Made by a program: the position numbers and the translations under genes. Below, one piece after another: positions 41,637 through 49,952 of a stretch of 64,000 nucleotides of DNA. The DNA lies in NCBI GenBank assembly GCA_045577735.1, contig JAZNIY010000019.1, positions 186,001-250,000 on the forward strand, in the 5' to 3' direction. The first letter of the stretch is position 1; each line of letters begins with the position of its first letter. Below the pieces are notes generated by a model. That model was not told where the DNA came from and did no database searches. It saw only the letters and a list, made by a program, of their open reading frames with translations. This stretch comes from Stercoripulliclostridium_A sp045577735 (GTDB lineage Bacteria > Bacillota > Clostridia > Christensenellales > DTU072).

Positions 41637-42299
41637 ATGAAGCAATTGTTAAAACAATTAAAAACAATCCCTAATATGATAACGATTTTCCGTATAGTTG
41701 CTGTTCCTTTTATTATGTGGACAACTATAGATCGTAGTACGCACGTGCAAGTTGGGGAGTATCTTTTCCCCATAATTGGCCTAGTTATTTTGTTCGTTGC
41801 AGCAACTTCAGATTTGTTTGATGGTTGGATTGCAAGAAAGTTTAATCAAGGCTCACAACTTGGAGAAATAATAGATCCTTTTGCTGACAAACTAATGCAA
41901 TGCGCTGCAATTCTTTCATTGGTAATAATAGGCTATATCCATTGGGCCTTTATCGTTGTACTACTTGCAAAAGAGGCAACCATGATAGTGGGCGGTGCAT
42001 TTATGGCAGGAGATAGTAAAAATATAAAGGCTAATTATATGGGCAAAGCTGCTTCTTTCGTTATATGTTGTGCCGTTATTATGAGCTATTTCCATGATTT
42101 CTGGGCAGAAAAAGTTTTCTATTTGGATTGGATAGTTTTAGGGATCGGTTTAGTTTTAACTTATATCGCTTTTGTAAACTACTTAATGCAAGCAATAGGG
42201 ATCATTAAAAAGATATTGGCTAAGAAAAAGGCCATAAAAGAAGGAACCTATGTAGAAGAAACCACCAGCGAAGGTGGAGAAGTTGAAGAAAATAAATAA
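41637..42299 (+). CDS. pgsA: CDP-diacylglycerol-glycerol-3-phosphate 3-phosphatidyltransferase family protein
   Basis: The 220-residue membrane enzyme makes phosphatidylglycerol phosphate. It has the CDP-alcohol phosphatidyltransferase signature, D-G-x2-A-R-x8-G-x3-D-x3-D, in 'DLFDGWIARKFNQGSQLGEI' and the following 'IDPFADKL'. About five membrane segments are visible. It starts 'MKQLLKQLKTIPNMITIFRI', the usual PgsA N-terminus. CAGGAG sets the ATG at 41637 rather than the TTG at 41613. It ends 11 bases before valS. Confidence 0.9.
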   Translation: MKQLLKQLKTIPNMITIFRIVAVPFIMWTTIDRSTHVQVGEYLFPIIGLVILFVAATSDLFDGWIARKFNQGSQLGEIIDPFADKLMQCAAILSLVIIGYIHWAFIVVLLAKEATMIVGGAFMAGDSKNIKANYMGKAASFVICCAVIMSYFHDFWAEKVFYLDWIVLGIGLVLTYIAFVNYLMQAIGIIKKILAKKKAIKEGTYVEETTSEGGEVEENK

Positions 42300-42310
42300 T
42301 TGAGGTAAAT

Positions 42311-44938
42311 ATGGAACTTCCAAAGAATTTTGAACCACAAAGTTTTGAAAATAGCATATATCAAGAATGGGAAAGCAAAGGATATTTTCGTCCTGAGGTA
42401 GACAAAGACAAAACACCGTTTTCTATTGTTATTCCTCCACCCAACATTACTGGACAACTTCATATGGGTCATGCATTGAATAACACTATTCAAGATACGA
42501 TTATACGCCATAAACGTATGCAAGGATACTCTACTTTATGGCTTCCTGGTACTGACCATGCTAGTATCGCAACAGAAGTTAAAATCGTTGACAAACTACG
42601 TGAAGAGGGTCTTGACAAGGAAACTATCGGAAGAGAAGAATTTTTGAAGAGAGCTTATGAGTGGAAAGATACTTATGGCGGTAAAATTGTTAAGCAATTG
42701 CGCAGACTCGGTTCTTCTTGTGATTGGTCAAGAGAAGCTTTTACGATGGATGAACGTTGCTCTAAGGCTGTTAGAGAGGTTTTTGTTAATCTATACAAGA
42801 AAGGGCTTATTTATCAAGGTAGCCGTATTATAAACTGGTGTCCTCACTGCGAAACGGCTCTTTCTGATGCTGAAGTTGAATATGACGAAAAAGCAGGTTT
42901 CTTGTGGCATATTCGTTATCCTTACGTTGATGGTTCAGGCTATTTAATTATTGCTACTACTCGTCCTGAAACCTTGCTAGGTGATACTGCTGTTGCAGTT
43001 AATCCAAAGGATCCTCGTTATACCGATAAAATTGGTAAGATGTTAAAGCTACCTTTAACCGATAGAGAGATACCAATTATTGCAGATGATTATGTAGAAC
43101 TTGATTTCGGTACAGGTTGTGTTAAGATAACGCCTGCACACGACCCCAATGACTTTGAGGTTGGCTTAAGACATAATCTAGAAGTTATTAGAATTATGGA
43201 TGACGCAGGAATCATTAATGAGAATGGTTTTGCATACGTAGGGCTTGATAGGGACGAGGCTAGAAAGAAGATAGTTGAAGATCTTGAAAAACTTGGCTTA
43301 ATGGAAAAAATTGAGCCTTATACCCATAACGTTGGCGAATGTTATCGTTGCAAAGCTGTTGTAGAGCCCATTGTAAGTAAACAATGGTTTGTAAAGATGG
43401 AAGAGCTTGCTCGTCCAGCTCTAAAAGTAGTGCGTGATGGTAAGATTAAATTTATTCCTGAAAGATTTTCTAAAACTTACTTTAACTGGATGGAAAATAT
43501 TAAGGACTGGTGTATATCCCGTCAACTATGGTGGGGACATCGTATTCCTGCTTGGTATTGCCCCGATTGTGGCGAAGTTATAGTTGAAAAAGAAGATCCT
43601 ACTTGCTGTCCTAAATGTGGGTGCAAGAACATCCATCAAGATGAAGATGTTTTGGATACTTGGTTTAGTTCAGCACTATGGCCTTTCTCTACTTTAGGAT
43701 ACCCTGATAACACGGAAGATCTTAACTATTTCTATCCTACCAACGTGTTGGTAACTGCATACGATATTATTTTCTTCTGGGTTGCAAGAATGATTTTCTC
43801 CGGTATTGAACATATGGGACAAATACCATTCCCCGAAGTTTTAATACACGGTATAGTAAGAGATGCAAAGGGTAGAAAAATGTCGAAATCTTTAGGGAAC
43901 GGCATTGACCCATTGGAGTTAATTGATAAGTATGGCGCAGATGCTTTAAGATTTAGCTTGACAACGGGCGTAGCTCCTGGCTCAGATATCCGTTTTAGTG
44001 AAGATAAGATAGAACCTGCTCGTAATTTCTTAAATAAGCTATGGAATGCTTCTAGGTTCGTATTAATGAATAGTGAAGGTAAGACTTTGCCCAAGCTAGG
44101 TTCTTTTAGATATACGCCTGCAGATAAGTGGATTCTATATAAACTTAACAAAGTTACTCGCGAAGTTAATAATTACCTAAAGAAATATGAGTTAGGTATG
44201 GCAAATGCTGCTCTTTACGATTTCATATGGTCAGATTTTTGTGATTGGTACATTGAGTTAACTAAGCCTGCTCTCTATGCTGATAACGAAAAAGCAAAGT
44301 GTGAAACTTTGGCTGTATTGACTTATGTATTAAAACAAATTCTAAAGTTAATGCACCCCTTTACTCCTTTTATTACTGAGCGTATATGGGCAGAGTGTGG
44401 TGAAGAAAACACTATTATGCTTGCAAAGTATCCTGAATATAGTAGAAATCATAATTTTGTTTCTGACTTTGAAAGATTTGAATCTATTAAGGAGATCATT
44501 CGTTCAGTACGTAATCTAAGGGCTGAAATGGATGTTGCTGTTTCAAAGAAGCTAAATCTTTACATTGTTAGCGTAGAAGAAAACTATATTGTAAAGAACG
44601 AAAGCTATATCAAGAAGCTTGCTAACGTAGAAAAAGTGAAATTTGTGGCTTCTAAAGCTGATGTTTCAGAAAAGTGCGTCTCTATTGTTGCAAGTGGCAC
44701 AGAAGTTTATATTCCTCTTGGCGAATTGGTTGATATAGAAAAAGAAATGCAACGTCTAAATAAAGAACTAAAAATCATGGAAAATGAAATTAGGCGTAGT
44801 GAAGGAATGCTTAATAATCCAGGATTTGTTGCAAAGGCACCTAAACAACTAATTGAAGGCGAGAAAGCAAAATTGCAAGTAAATACAGAGAAGAAGGCTA
44901 AGTTGCTTGAGCGTATTGAAGAACTTAAAAATATGTAA
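42311..44938 (+). CDS. valS: Valyl-tRNA synthetase
   Basis: The 875-residue class I synthetase has the HIGH-type motif 'GQLHMGHALN', the editing domain ('TTRPETLLGDTAVAVNP', 'KITPAHDPNDFEVG'), a zinc-finger segment with CPDC and CPKC pairs, 'GRKMSKSLGNGIDPLEL' (KMSKS), the anticodon-binding domain and a C-terminal coiled coil ('LVDIEKEMQRLNKELKIMEN'). The length is normal. TGAGGT precedes the start; there is no T-box between pgsA and valS. Confidence 0.97.
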   Translation: MELPKNFEPQSFENSIYQEWESKGYFRPEVDKDKTPFSIVIPPPNITGQLHMGHALNNTIQDTIIRHKRMQGYSTLWLPGTDHASIATEVKIVDKLREEGLDKETIGREEFLKRAYEWKDTYGGKIVKQLRRLGSSCDWSREAFTMDERCSKAVREVFVNLYKKGLIYQGSRIINWCPHCETALSDAEVEYDEKAGFLWHIRYPYVDGSGYLIIATTRPETLLGDTAVAVNPKDPRYTDKIGKMLKLPLTDREIPIIADDYVELDFGTGCVKITPAHDPNDFEVGLRHNLEVIRIMDDAGIINENGFAYVGLDRDEARKKIVEDLEKLGLMEKIEPYTHNVGECYRCKAVVEPIVSKQWFVKMEELARPALKVVRDGKIKFIPERFSKTYFNWMENIKDWCISRQLWWGHRIPAWYCPDCGEVIVEKEDPTCCPKCGCKNIHQDEDVLDTWFSSALWPFSTLGYPDNTEDLNYFYPTNVLVTAYDIIFFWVARMIFSGIEHMGQIPFPEVLIHGIVRDAKGRKMSKSLGNGIDPLELIDKYGADALRFSLTTGVAPGSDIRFSEDKIEPARNFLNKLWNASRFVLMNSEGKTLPKLGSFRYTPADKWILYKLNKVTREVNNYLKKYELGMANAALYDFIWSDFCDWYIELTKPALYADNEKAKCETLAVLTYVLKQILKLMHPFTPFITERIWAECGEENTIMLAKYPEYSRNHNFVSDFERFESIKEIIRSVRNLRAEMDVAVSKKLNLYIVSVEENYIVKNESYIKKLANVEKVKFVASKADVSEKCVSIVASGTEVYIPLGELVDIEKEMQRLNKELKIMENEIRRSEGMLNNPGFVAKAPKQLIEGEKAKLQVNTEKKAKLLERIEELKNM

Positions 44939-44963
44939 TAAACCTTAAAATTAGCTAAAATAC

Positions 44964-45001
44964 ACCTCTCTTTATGCGTTAGTATGAAGAGAGGTTTTTT
45001 T
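44964..45001 (+). terminator. Terminator-like hairpin after valS whose right arm holds the minD ribosome binding site
   Basis: ACCTCTCTT (44964-44972) pairs with AAGAGAGGT (44987-44995), loop of 14, then a run of T's to 45001, directly before the ATG at 45002. AGAGAGG in the right arm is the only possible ribosome binding site of minD. Confidence 0.75.
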
Positions 45002-45766
45002 ATGGCAAAAGTTTATTTAGTTGCATCCGGAAAGGGCGGTGTGGGGAAAACAACCGTATGTGCAAATCTAGGAATATTATTTGCAAGAGATGGTTATAAG
45101 GTAATATTAGTAGATGCAGACATAAGCTTAAACAATTTAGATGTAACGTTAGGCGTGGAAGAAGATGTTAAATATGATATGCTAGATGTTTTAGAAAATA
45201 GAGTCAAGCTATACCAAGCGCTCGTTAGAGTAGATGAATACGATAATTTAAAGTTGCTTTCATCATCAAAAATTAACGCACCAAATAGAGTGGCAACACA
45301 AATGTTCATCAACTTAATAAACGAAGCAAGTCAAATTGCCGATATTGTTTTGATAGATGCCCCAGCTGGTATAGAAAACAATTTTCACAGGGCTGCTAGC
45401 GCGGCAAACGAAGCAATTATTGTTACAACACCACACGTGAGCGCTATAAAAGACGCTGATAGGGCAATAGGCGTTTTATCCACTTACGGGATGAGGGGGA
45501 TAGGTATCGTTGTAAATCGGTTTAGACAAGACCTATTTCATAAAGGAGAGATTCTTGATCCGGATAGCATAGCCGAATTACTACGAGCTCCACTTTATGG
45601 TGTTATTCCAGAAAGTGACAAACTGGGAGTTTATTCGACTATAATTGGATATGGAAGGGATAAGGCAAAACAGGCGTACCAAGAGATTGAGCATGCTTTA
45701 CTAAGTGGTAAAATATCAAAAAGTAAAAAAGAAAAAGAGGGTTTTTTTAGGAGAATATTTGGATGA
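45002..45766 (+). CDS. minD: Septum-site determining ATPase MinD
   Basis: The 254-residue protein has the deviant Walker A 'SGKGGVGKTTVCANLG' (residues 8-17 hold KGGVGKTT), 'VLIDAPAGIENNF' (Walker B/switch) and 'VTTPHVSAIKDADRAIG'. It ends 'KEKEGFFRRIFG', an amphipathic membrane-targeting helix as in MinD. The ATG at 45002 gives the standard N-terminus; a start at 44984 would lie in the hairpin loop. It overlaps the next gene by four bases (ATGA). minC is not in its usual place upstream. Confidence 0.9.
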   Translation: MAKVYLVASGKGGVGKTTVCANLGILFARDGYKVILVDADISLNNLDVTLGVEEDVKYDMLDVLENRVKLYQALVRVDEYDNLKLLSSSKINAPNRVATQMFINLINEASQIADIVLIDAPAGIENNFHRAASAANEAIIVTTPHVSAIKDADRAIGVLSTYGMRGIGIVVNRFRQDLFHKGEILDPDSIAELLRAPLYGVIPESDKLGVYSTIIGYGRDKAKQAYQEIEHALLSGKISKSKKEKEGFFRRIFG

Positions 45767-46002
45767 AAAAGAAAAAACAAGGTGATTTGAATTATGAAAG
45801 ACTAAATAAAACTATGTTGAAAGAAAATAGGCCTAATGAAGATTTAGAAAATATGATGATTAACGACATCAAACGAGTATTAGATAGTTATTTCGTATTC
45901 CATAATGATGATTTGAGATGCCTATTTGCAGAAAACTGTGGGTGCTCGGAGTTCACTATATCTTTGAAATATAGACAATTTAAAGATATAAAAATTCTTT
46001 AA
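45763..46002 (+). CDS. MinE-like cell division topological factor (divergent)
   Basis: The 79-residue protein is coded directly after minD with an ATGA overlap. It fits the MinE layout: an N-terminal helix with 'YERLNKTMLKEN' (the anti-MinD part has 'ERL' in E. coli), then 'MMINDIKRVLDSYFVFHNDD' matching the 'LRKDILEVICKYVQIDPE' region, then two strands ('EFTISLKYRQF'). Identity is low, so this rests on length, position and pattern. If right, it stimulates MinD ATP hydrolysis at the membrane. The 3' end overlaps the converging protease gene by 23 bases. Confidence 0.5.
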   Translation: MKKKKQGDLNYERLNKTMLKENRPNEDLENMMINDIKRVLDSYFVFHNDDLRCLFAENCGCSEFTISLKYRQFKDIKIL

Positions 46003-46810
46003 TTGGTGATTGCAAGTTGCTATTTTCAGCTATCTTTTTTAGTTCATTTTCGCTCAAAGACTTAACAAGGTTTAGATTATTATCAACGATTTCAAAAGTA
46101 ATTTGACTTTCCGCATTAATATGTTTTAATAATCTGATTATTTTTAAGTCTTGGTGGACCATTAACGTTTTTTTAGTTAATGGCAAATCAAGTCGCTTTA
46201 CGTATGGGCAAATGTCGCATATTTTTTTATAACTCTCTTTGTTTGAAGAACTTATGGTTGAAACATAAACTATTGCTGACGTAATTCCTAGATTTAAATT
46301 TGGAGTATAGAAAAAACTAATCAAGAAAATTATATATAATACTCCACTAATTGCAAATCCCATAGCTTTTAAAAAGGTTAATGTTTTGTTCGAGTTTTTA
46401 GATAGAACCAAAATAATTTTTGAACCGTCTAAAGGAAATAAAGGAATTAAGTTGAAAAAAGCTAGTGTGATTGAAGCATCGAAAATACTCTTTGTGAAAC
46501 TATAACTGACCGGAAAAATCCACCAAGTTGCTAATAAAATTAGGCATAGAATAATATTTGACAGTGGGCCAGCAAAAGCAATTTTAAGCCCATCTTTTTC
46601 AGTAAAATCATCTGCACCCGATAACATGGCCCCATAGGGCATTATGTTTAAAGTATCTAGGCAATACCCTAAATTATACGCGACTTTGAAATGTGACCAT
46701 TCATGTATGATGATGCAAAATAAACTAGATAGAAGATAGACATATTTATTTTGTAGTACCAATATTATGGCATATATGAAAAACAAAGGATGTATTTTTA
46801 TTTTTAACAT
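45980..46810 (-). CDS. spoIVFB: SpoIVFB-like intramembrane metalloprotease (M50 family)
   Basis: A site-2 protease of about 276 residues with 'IIIHEWSHFKVAY' (HExxH zinc site), 'MPYGAML' and 'NLIPLFPLDGSKII' (the third ligand motif, LDG). It begins 'MLKIKIHPLFFIYAI', the usual SpoIVFB N-terminus; an ATG 12 codons upstream (46846) is possible. SpoIVFB cleaves pro-SigmaK in the mother cell. In Firmicutes it lies beside minCD, as here, though spoIVFA is missing and the gene is reversed. The C-terminal cytosolic part looks CBS-like, which is also typical. No ribosome binding site is seen for either start. Confidence 0.75.
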   Translation of the reverse strand: MLKIKIHPLFFIYAIILVLQNKYVYLLSSLFCIIIHEWSHFKVAYNLGYCLDTLNIMPYGAMLSGADDFTEKDGLKIAFAGPLSNIILCLILLATWWIFPVSYSFTKSIFDASITLAFFNLIPLFPLDGSKIILVLSKNSNKTLTFLKAMGFAISGVLYIIFLISFFYTPNLNLGITSAIVYVSTISSSNKESYKKICDICPYVKRLDLPLTKKTLMVHQDLKIIRLLKHINAESQITFEIVDNNLNLVKSLSENELKKIAENSNLQSPIKEFLYL

Positions 46811-46864
46811 AATGAATATTATTCTTTTACATAATACTATATGCATTTTTGGTAAAATTCTATC

Positions 46865-46893
46865 TTGAACAAATTCTATATTTGTGATAAAAT
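46865..46893 (+). promoter_or_regulatory. SigA-type promoter of the transporter gene
   Basis: TTGAAC (46865-46870), a 17-base spacer, TAAAAT (46888-46893). It is divergent from the protease gene, and the ribosome binding site GAGGA follows at 46912-46916. Confidence 0.65.
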
Positions 46894-46924
46894 AATAATG
46901 ATATAACTAATGAGGAAGTCATTG

Positions 46925-48688
46925 ATGAGTAAGTTGGATTTTCTAATCGGGAAAGTAAAGACTCTTTTTGGAGAAATTAAAGATCACTGGAACAATCCTG
47001 CTGAAGGAAAGTACGTTCCTTACAAAGAATATAAAGACATATTTATAGCTGTAGGTAGTAATTATACGGGGGCTAAAACTCTAGAATACATTTTCTTTGG
47101 CACGGGTTGCTATTTGATGATGTACCACTATAAACTGCCGTATTTGACCTATTCTATAATTGGTATAATCAACATGCCACTAAATTATATATGGTCGTTA
47201 ATTTGGTGGTACGTTTGTGACAATCTTACTAACCTTCCTAAAAAAACTGAATATAAATTGTATGGTTTATACATTTCTCTTATTGCCATTGGTCTAGGCT
47301 TAATTTTGGGCGATATTTCGCAGGTGTTCAATCAATCTGGATCTTTTATAACTTATATGAATGGTCTAGAAGGATTAAATGCAAGTTCTGTTTTTAAAAT
47401 TTTAGGTACGCATATTTTGTATTCAGGGTGGGTAGGCGCTAGAAATATTTTTTGGAGAAAAATCCTTGTTCCCAAATTCGGAAGATATAAATATTCACTA
47501 TACTGTGATTTCGTGCCGAAATGTGTAATGGTAATATTGATAGGCTGGTTACCAATCTATAACATTCCTGATGTAATAACTAGAGTTTGGGTAGCCAATC
47601 TTTTGTTTGCTGTATACAATGTTTTCGGTTTTGGGAATTGTTTAGAAACTTGTACTCAGAATATAAGCCCAAACGTGCAGGAAAGAATTTTAGTTAGAAG
47701 TTACCCCATTAAGTTTTCTCATATATTCAATGGATTAATGGGGTTCTTGGTTCCAATAATAATAGGTACCCTTCGTTATGAATGGGCGGATATTAATGTT
47801 TTTAGATTTGTAATTCCTGCTATTTTTATTACGTTTGCTTCCCTAACAATGGTATTTGCTGGACGAGTTACGGAAAGAATTCCGCAACCACCTATCGATA
47901 AAAAAGTACATATTAAATTTTGGGATGGAATATTCGGGGTATTAAATAATAAGTATCGTTGGATTAATACGATAGTTGGTCTTATAGATGCTTTAGGTAA
48001 TGGTATGTTAGCTTTTACAACGGTATTGTATCTTTACACTTTCCGTTTAAGTGGTTTAAGTTATGCTTTGATTGTTGGGCTAGTATCTTTTGCCGGTACG
48101 CCACCTGATTTATTTACGCCATATTTTATAAGAAGATTTTCTTATAAGCAAATTATGATTTTCTATCAATTGACGAGGGCTATTGGGAATGCCGTTGTTA
48201 TTTTTACCATATTGCTTGCTGGCGAGAATTTAATGTTGTGTGGTACTGTATGTGTTATAACGTTATTTTTGATGGAGATGACAAAAACGGTTCCCACCTC
48301 GGTTGGACACGACATGAACGTTAGAATAAGCGATTATCAAATGTACTTATCAGGGGAGAGACTTGAGAGTTTCTCTGGCATTTTTGGTTGGTTCACAGGG
48401 CCTATAACATCATTTATAAGCCTAATTATACCACTTATGTTGTTGAATTTCGGATTTAATAGCAATTGGGACGTTCTATTCATTGATGAATCAAGAATTA
48501 ATATAATCATAATACCTATGGCGATAGATGTTATTGGCTTTTTATTGATGACTATACCTTATATATTCTGGGACTATGATAGTGACAAACAGAATGCTGT
48601 AATGGAAGTATTGAAAAGACGTGCAGACGTTACTGCTAAAGCTACCAACCAAGAGAATGAAAATATTATTGATACGTTAGCCGGTTAG
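46925..48688 (+). CDS. MFS-type transporter, glycoside/pentoside-like
   Basis: The 587-residue protein has about twelve hydrophobic segments and a long N-terminal cytosolic part. Its overall look is that of large clostridial MFS/GPH transporters for sugars; I see no substrate-specific motif. The ATG at 46925 is set by GAGGA eight bases upstream; an in-frame ATG at 46910 overlaps that site. It lies upstream of an LRR protein and an alpha-galactosidase-type gene, so an oligosaccharide substrate is a guess from context. Confidence 0.65.
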   Translation: MSKLDFLIGKVKTLFGEIKDHWNNPAEGKYVPYKEYKDIFIAVGSNYTGAKTLEYIFFGTGCYLMMYHYKLPYLTYSIIGIINMPLNYIWSLIWWYVCDNLTNLPKKTEYKLYGLYISLIAIGLGLILGDISQVFNQSGSFITYMNGLEGLNASSVFKILGTHILYSGWVGARNIFWRKILVPKFGRYKYSLYCDFVPKCVMVILIGWLPIYNIPDVITRVWVANLLFAVYNVFGFGNCLETCTQNISPNVQERILVRSYPIKFSHIFNGLMGFLVPIIIGTLRYEWADINVFRFVIPAIFITFASLTMVFAGRVTERIPQPPIDKKVHIKFWDGIFGVLNNKYRWINTIVGLIDALGNGMLAFTTVLYLYTFRLSGLSYALIVGLVSFAGTPPDLFTPYFIRRFSYKQIMIFYQLTRAIGNAVVIFTILLAGENLMLCGTVCVITLFLMEMTKTVPTSVGHDMNVRISDYQMYLSGERLESFSGIFGWFTGPITSFISLIIPLMLLNFGFNSNWDVLFIDESRINIIIIPMAIDVIGFLLMTIPYIFWDYDSDKQNAVMEVLKRRADVTAKATNQENENIIDTLAG

Positions 48689-48696
48689 AGGTGGTT

Positions 48697-49884
48697 ATGG
48701 AAGAAAAAAAAGATATGAATGTAATTAACCTCGAAAATATGAATGAAAATGGTGAAAACTTGGAAAATAAAGAGACCACGTCTAATCATTTGAATATTAA
48801 AGATGAAGAAGTGTGGAGTTATAGGATTGACGGCCTAGCTGCCCCACGTATAAACGTCCCAGTTAAAAATAAACTTTTTAAGCAAATCATTTTTGTATTG
48901 GTGATAGTTGTGGCCGTTGGACTGGCAATATATTTTAGCGTTGCAGCGGTACAAAAAGACACCTTTGAGTTTAAAAACGTAGAAGGGGGCGTTGAACTTC
49001 AAAAATTCAATAATACGGGTTACGTTAAGGAATTAACAATTGACTTTCATACAAATATAAACTACATAGAGGGCGACAGCAATCCTGAAACAAATTATTA
49101 TTTTACTAAAGACGAATCTAAGCCTGTGGTTGCGATAAAAGAATATGCTTTTAATTGCGATGAGAAATTAGAAGTGATATTTGTAGGAGCCAGCGTTAGA
49201 GAAATAGATGGAAAATCTTTTTATACTTGCAATGCTCTTGAAAGAATCGAGGTAGATGATAATAACCCATATTATTGTGACCTTGATGGTGTGTTATACA
49301 ACAAAGAGATGACCGAAGTTATTTGCTATCCAATAAAACATTCTAACTACTTAGCCAAAAGTAAGGGCTATGATGAAAACTCTATAGTTGATGAAAAATA
49401 TATTAACGACGTATTGACTTATAAAGTGCCGTCAAGTGTTTTAAAGATTGGTAAACTCGCTTTCAATTATACTAATTTAAAAGTTGTTTATTTACCTGAA
49501 GGATTAAAGCGAATAGAAACTATGGCCTTTTTCCGTGCAACGAATCTTGATAACGTATATTCTTATAAGACGGATAATAATATATATAACTCTATACCAG
49601 ACGGTGTGGAATACATAGGTTCAGATTCATTTAGCTATTGCCAAGAATTAGATTATATGTACGTTCCTTCTAGCGTCACTGAAATAGGACATCATGCATT
49701 TTGGGATTCCGTTTATAAACAAAATGGGGAGCTAAAAGGCGTCACTTCAATTAATGTTGCAAGAAGTAAAGAAGATTTTAAAAAGAACGTTAAATGTGGC
49801 GATCAATGGCGTCCAAAGTATGATTATTTGTTGTTCAAAAAGAATGTAGAAACCCATTACGGAGCATTAAGAAAAGCAAATTAA
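48697..49884 (+). CDS. Membrane-anchored BspA-type leucine-rich repeat protein
   Basis: The 395-residue protein has a long Asn/Glu-rich cytosolic N-terminus, one membrane segment ('QIIFVLVIVVAVGLAIYFSV', near residue 70) and LRR_5 repeats outside: 'IKEYAFNCDEKLEVIFV', 'VREIDGKSFYTCNALERIEV', 'VLKIGKLAFNYTNLKVVYLP', 'LKRIETMAFFRATNLDNVY' and 'VEYIGSDSFSYCQELDYMYV'. Such proteins usually bind surfaces or other proteins. GAGGTG precedes the start. It lies nine bases after the transporter gene. Confidence 0.8.
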   Translation: MEEKKDMNVINLENMNENGENLENKETTSNHLNIKDEEVWSYRIDGLAAPRINVPVKNKLFKQIIFVLVIVVAVGLAIYFSVAAVQKDTFEFKNVEGGVELQKFNNTGYVKELTIDFHTNINYIEGDSNPETNYYFTKDESKPVVAIKEYAFNCDEKLEVIFVGASVREIDGKSFYTCNALERIEVDDNNPYYCDLDGVLYNKEMTEVICYPIKHSNYLAKSKGYDENSIVDEKYINDVLTYKVPSSVLKIGKLAFNYTNLKVVYLPEGLKRIETMAFFRATNLDNVYSYKTDNNIYNSIPDGVEYIGSDSFSYCQELDYMYVPSSVTEIGHHAFWDSVYKQNGELKGVTSINVARSKEDFKKNVKCGDQWRPKYDYLLFKKNVETHYGALRKAN

Positions 49885-49891
49885 AATATTA

Positions 49892-49920
49892 TTGCAAAAA
49901 AAACAACTATATTATATAAT
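49892..49920 (+). promoter_or_regulatory. SigA-type promoter of the alpha-galactosidase-type gene
   Basis: TTGCAA (49892-49897), a 17-base spacer, TATAAT (49915-49920). GGAGG at 49941-49945 precedes the ATG by seven bases. Confidence 0.8.
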
Positions 49921-49952
49921 AAAATAAAGCAAAGATTTTCGGAGGATGAAAA

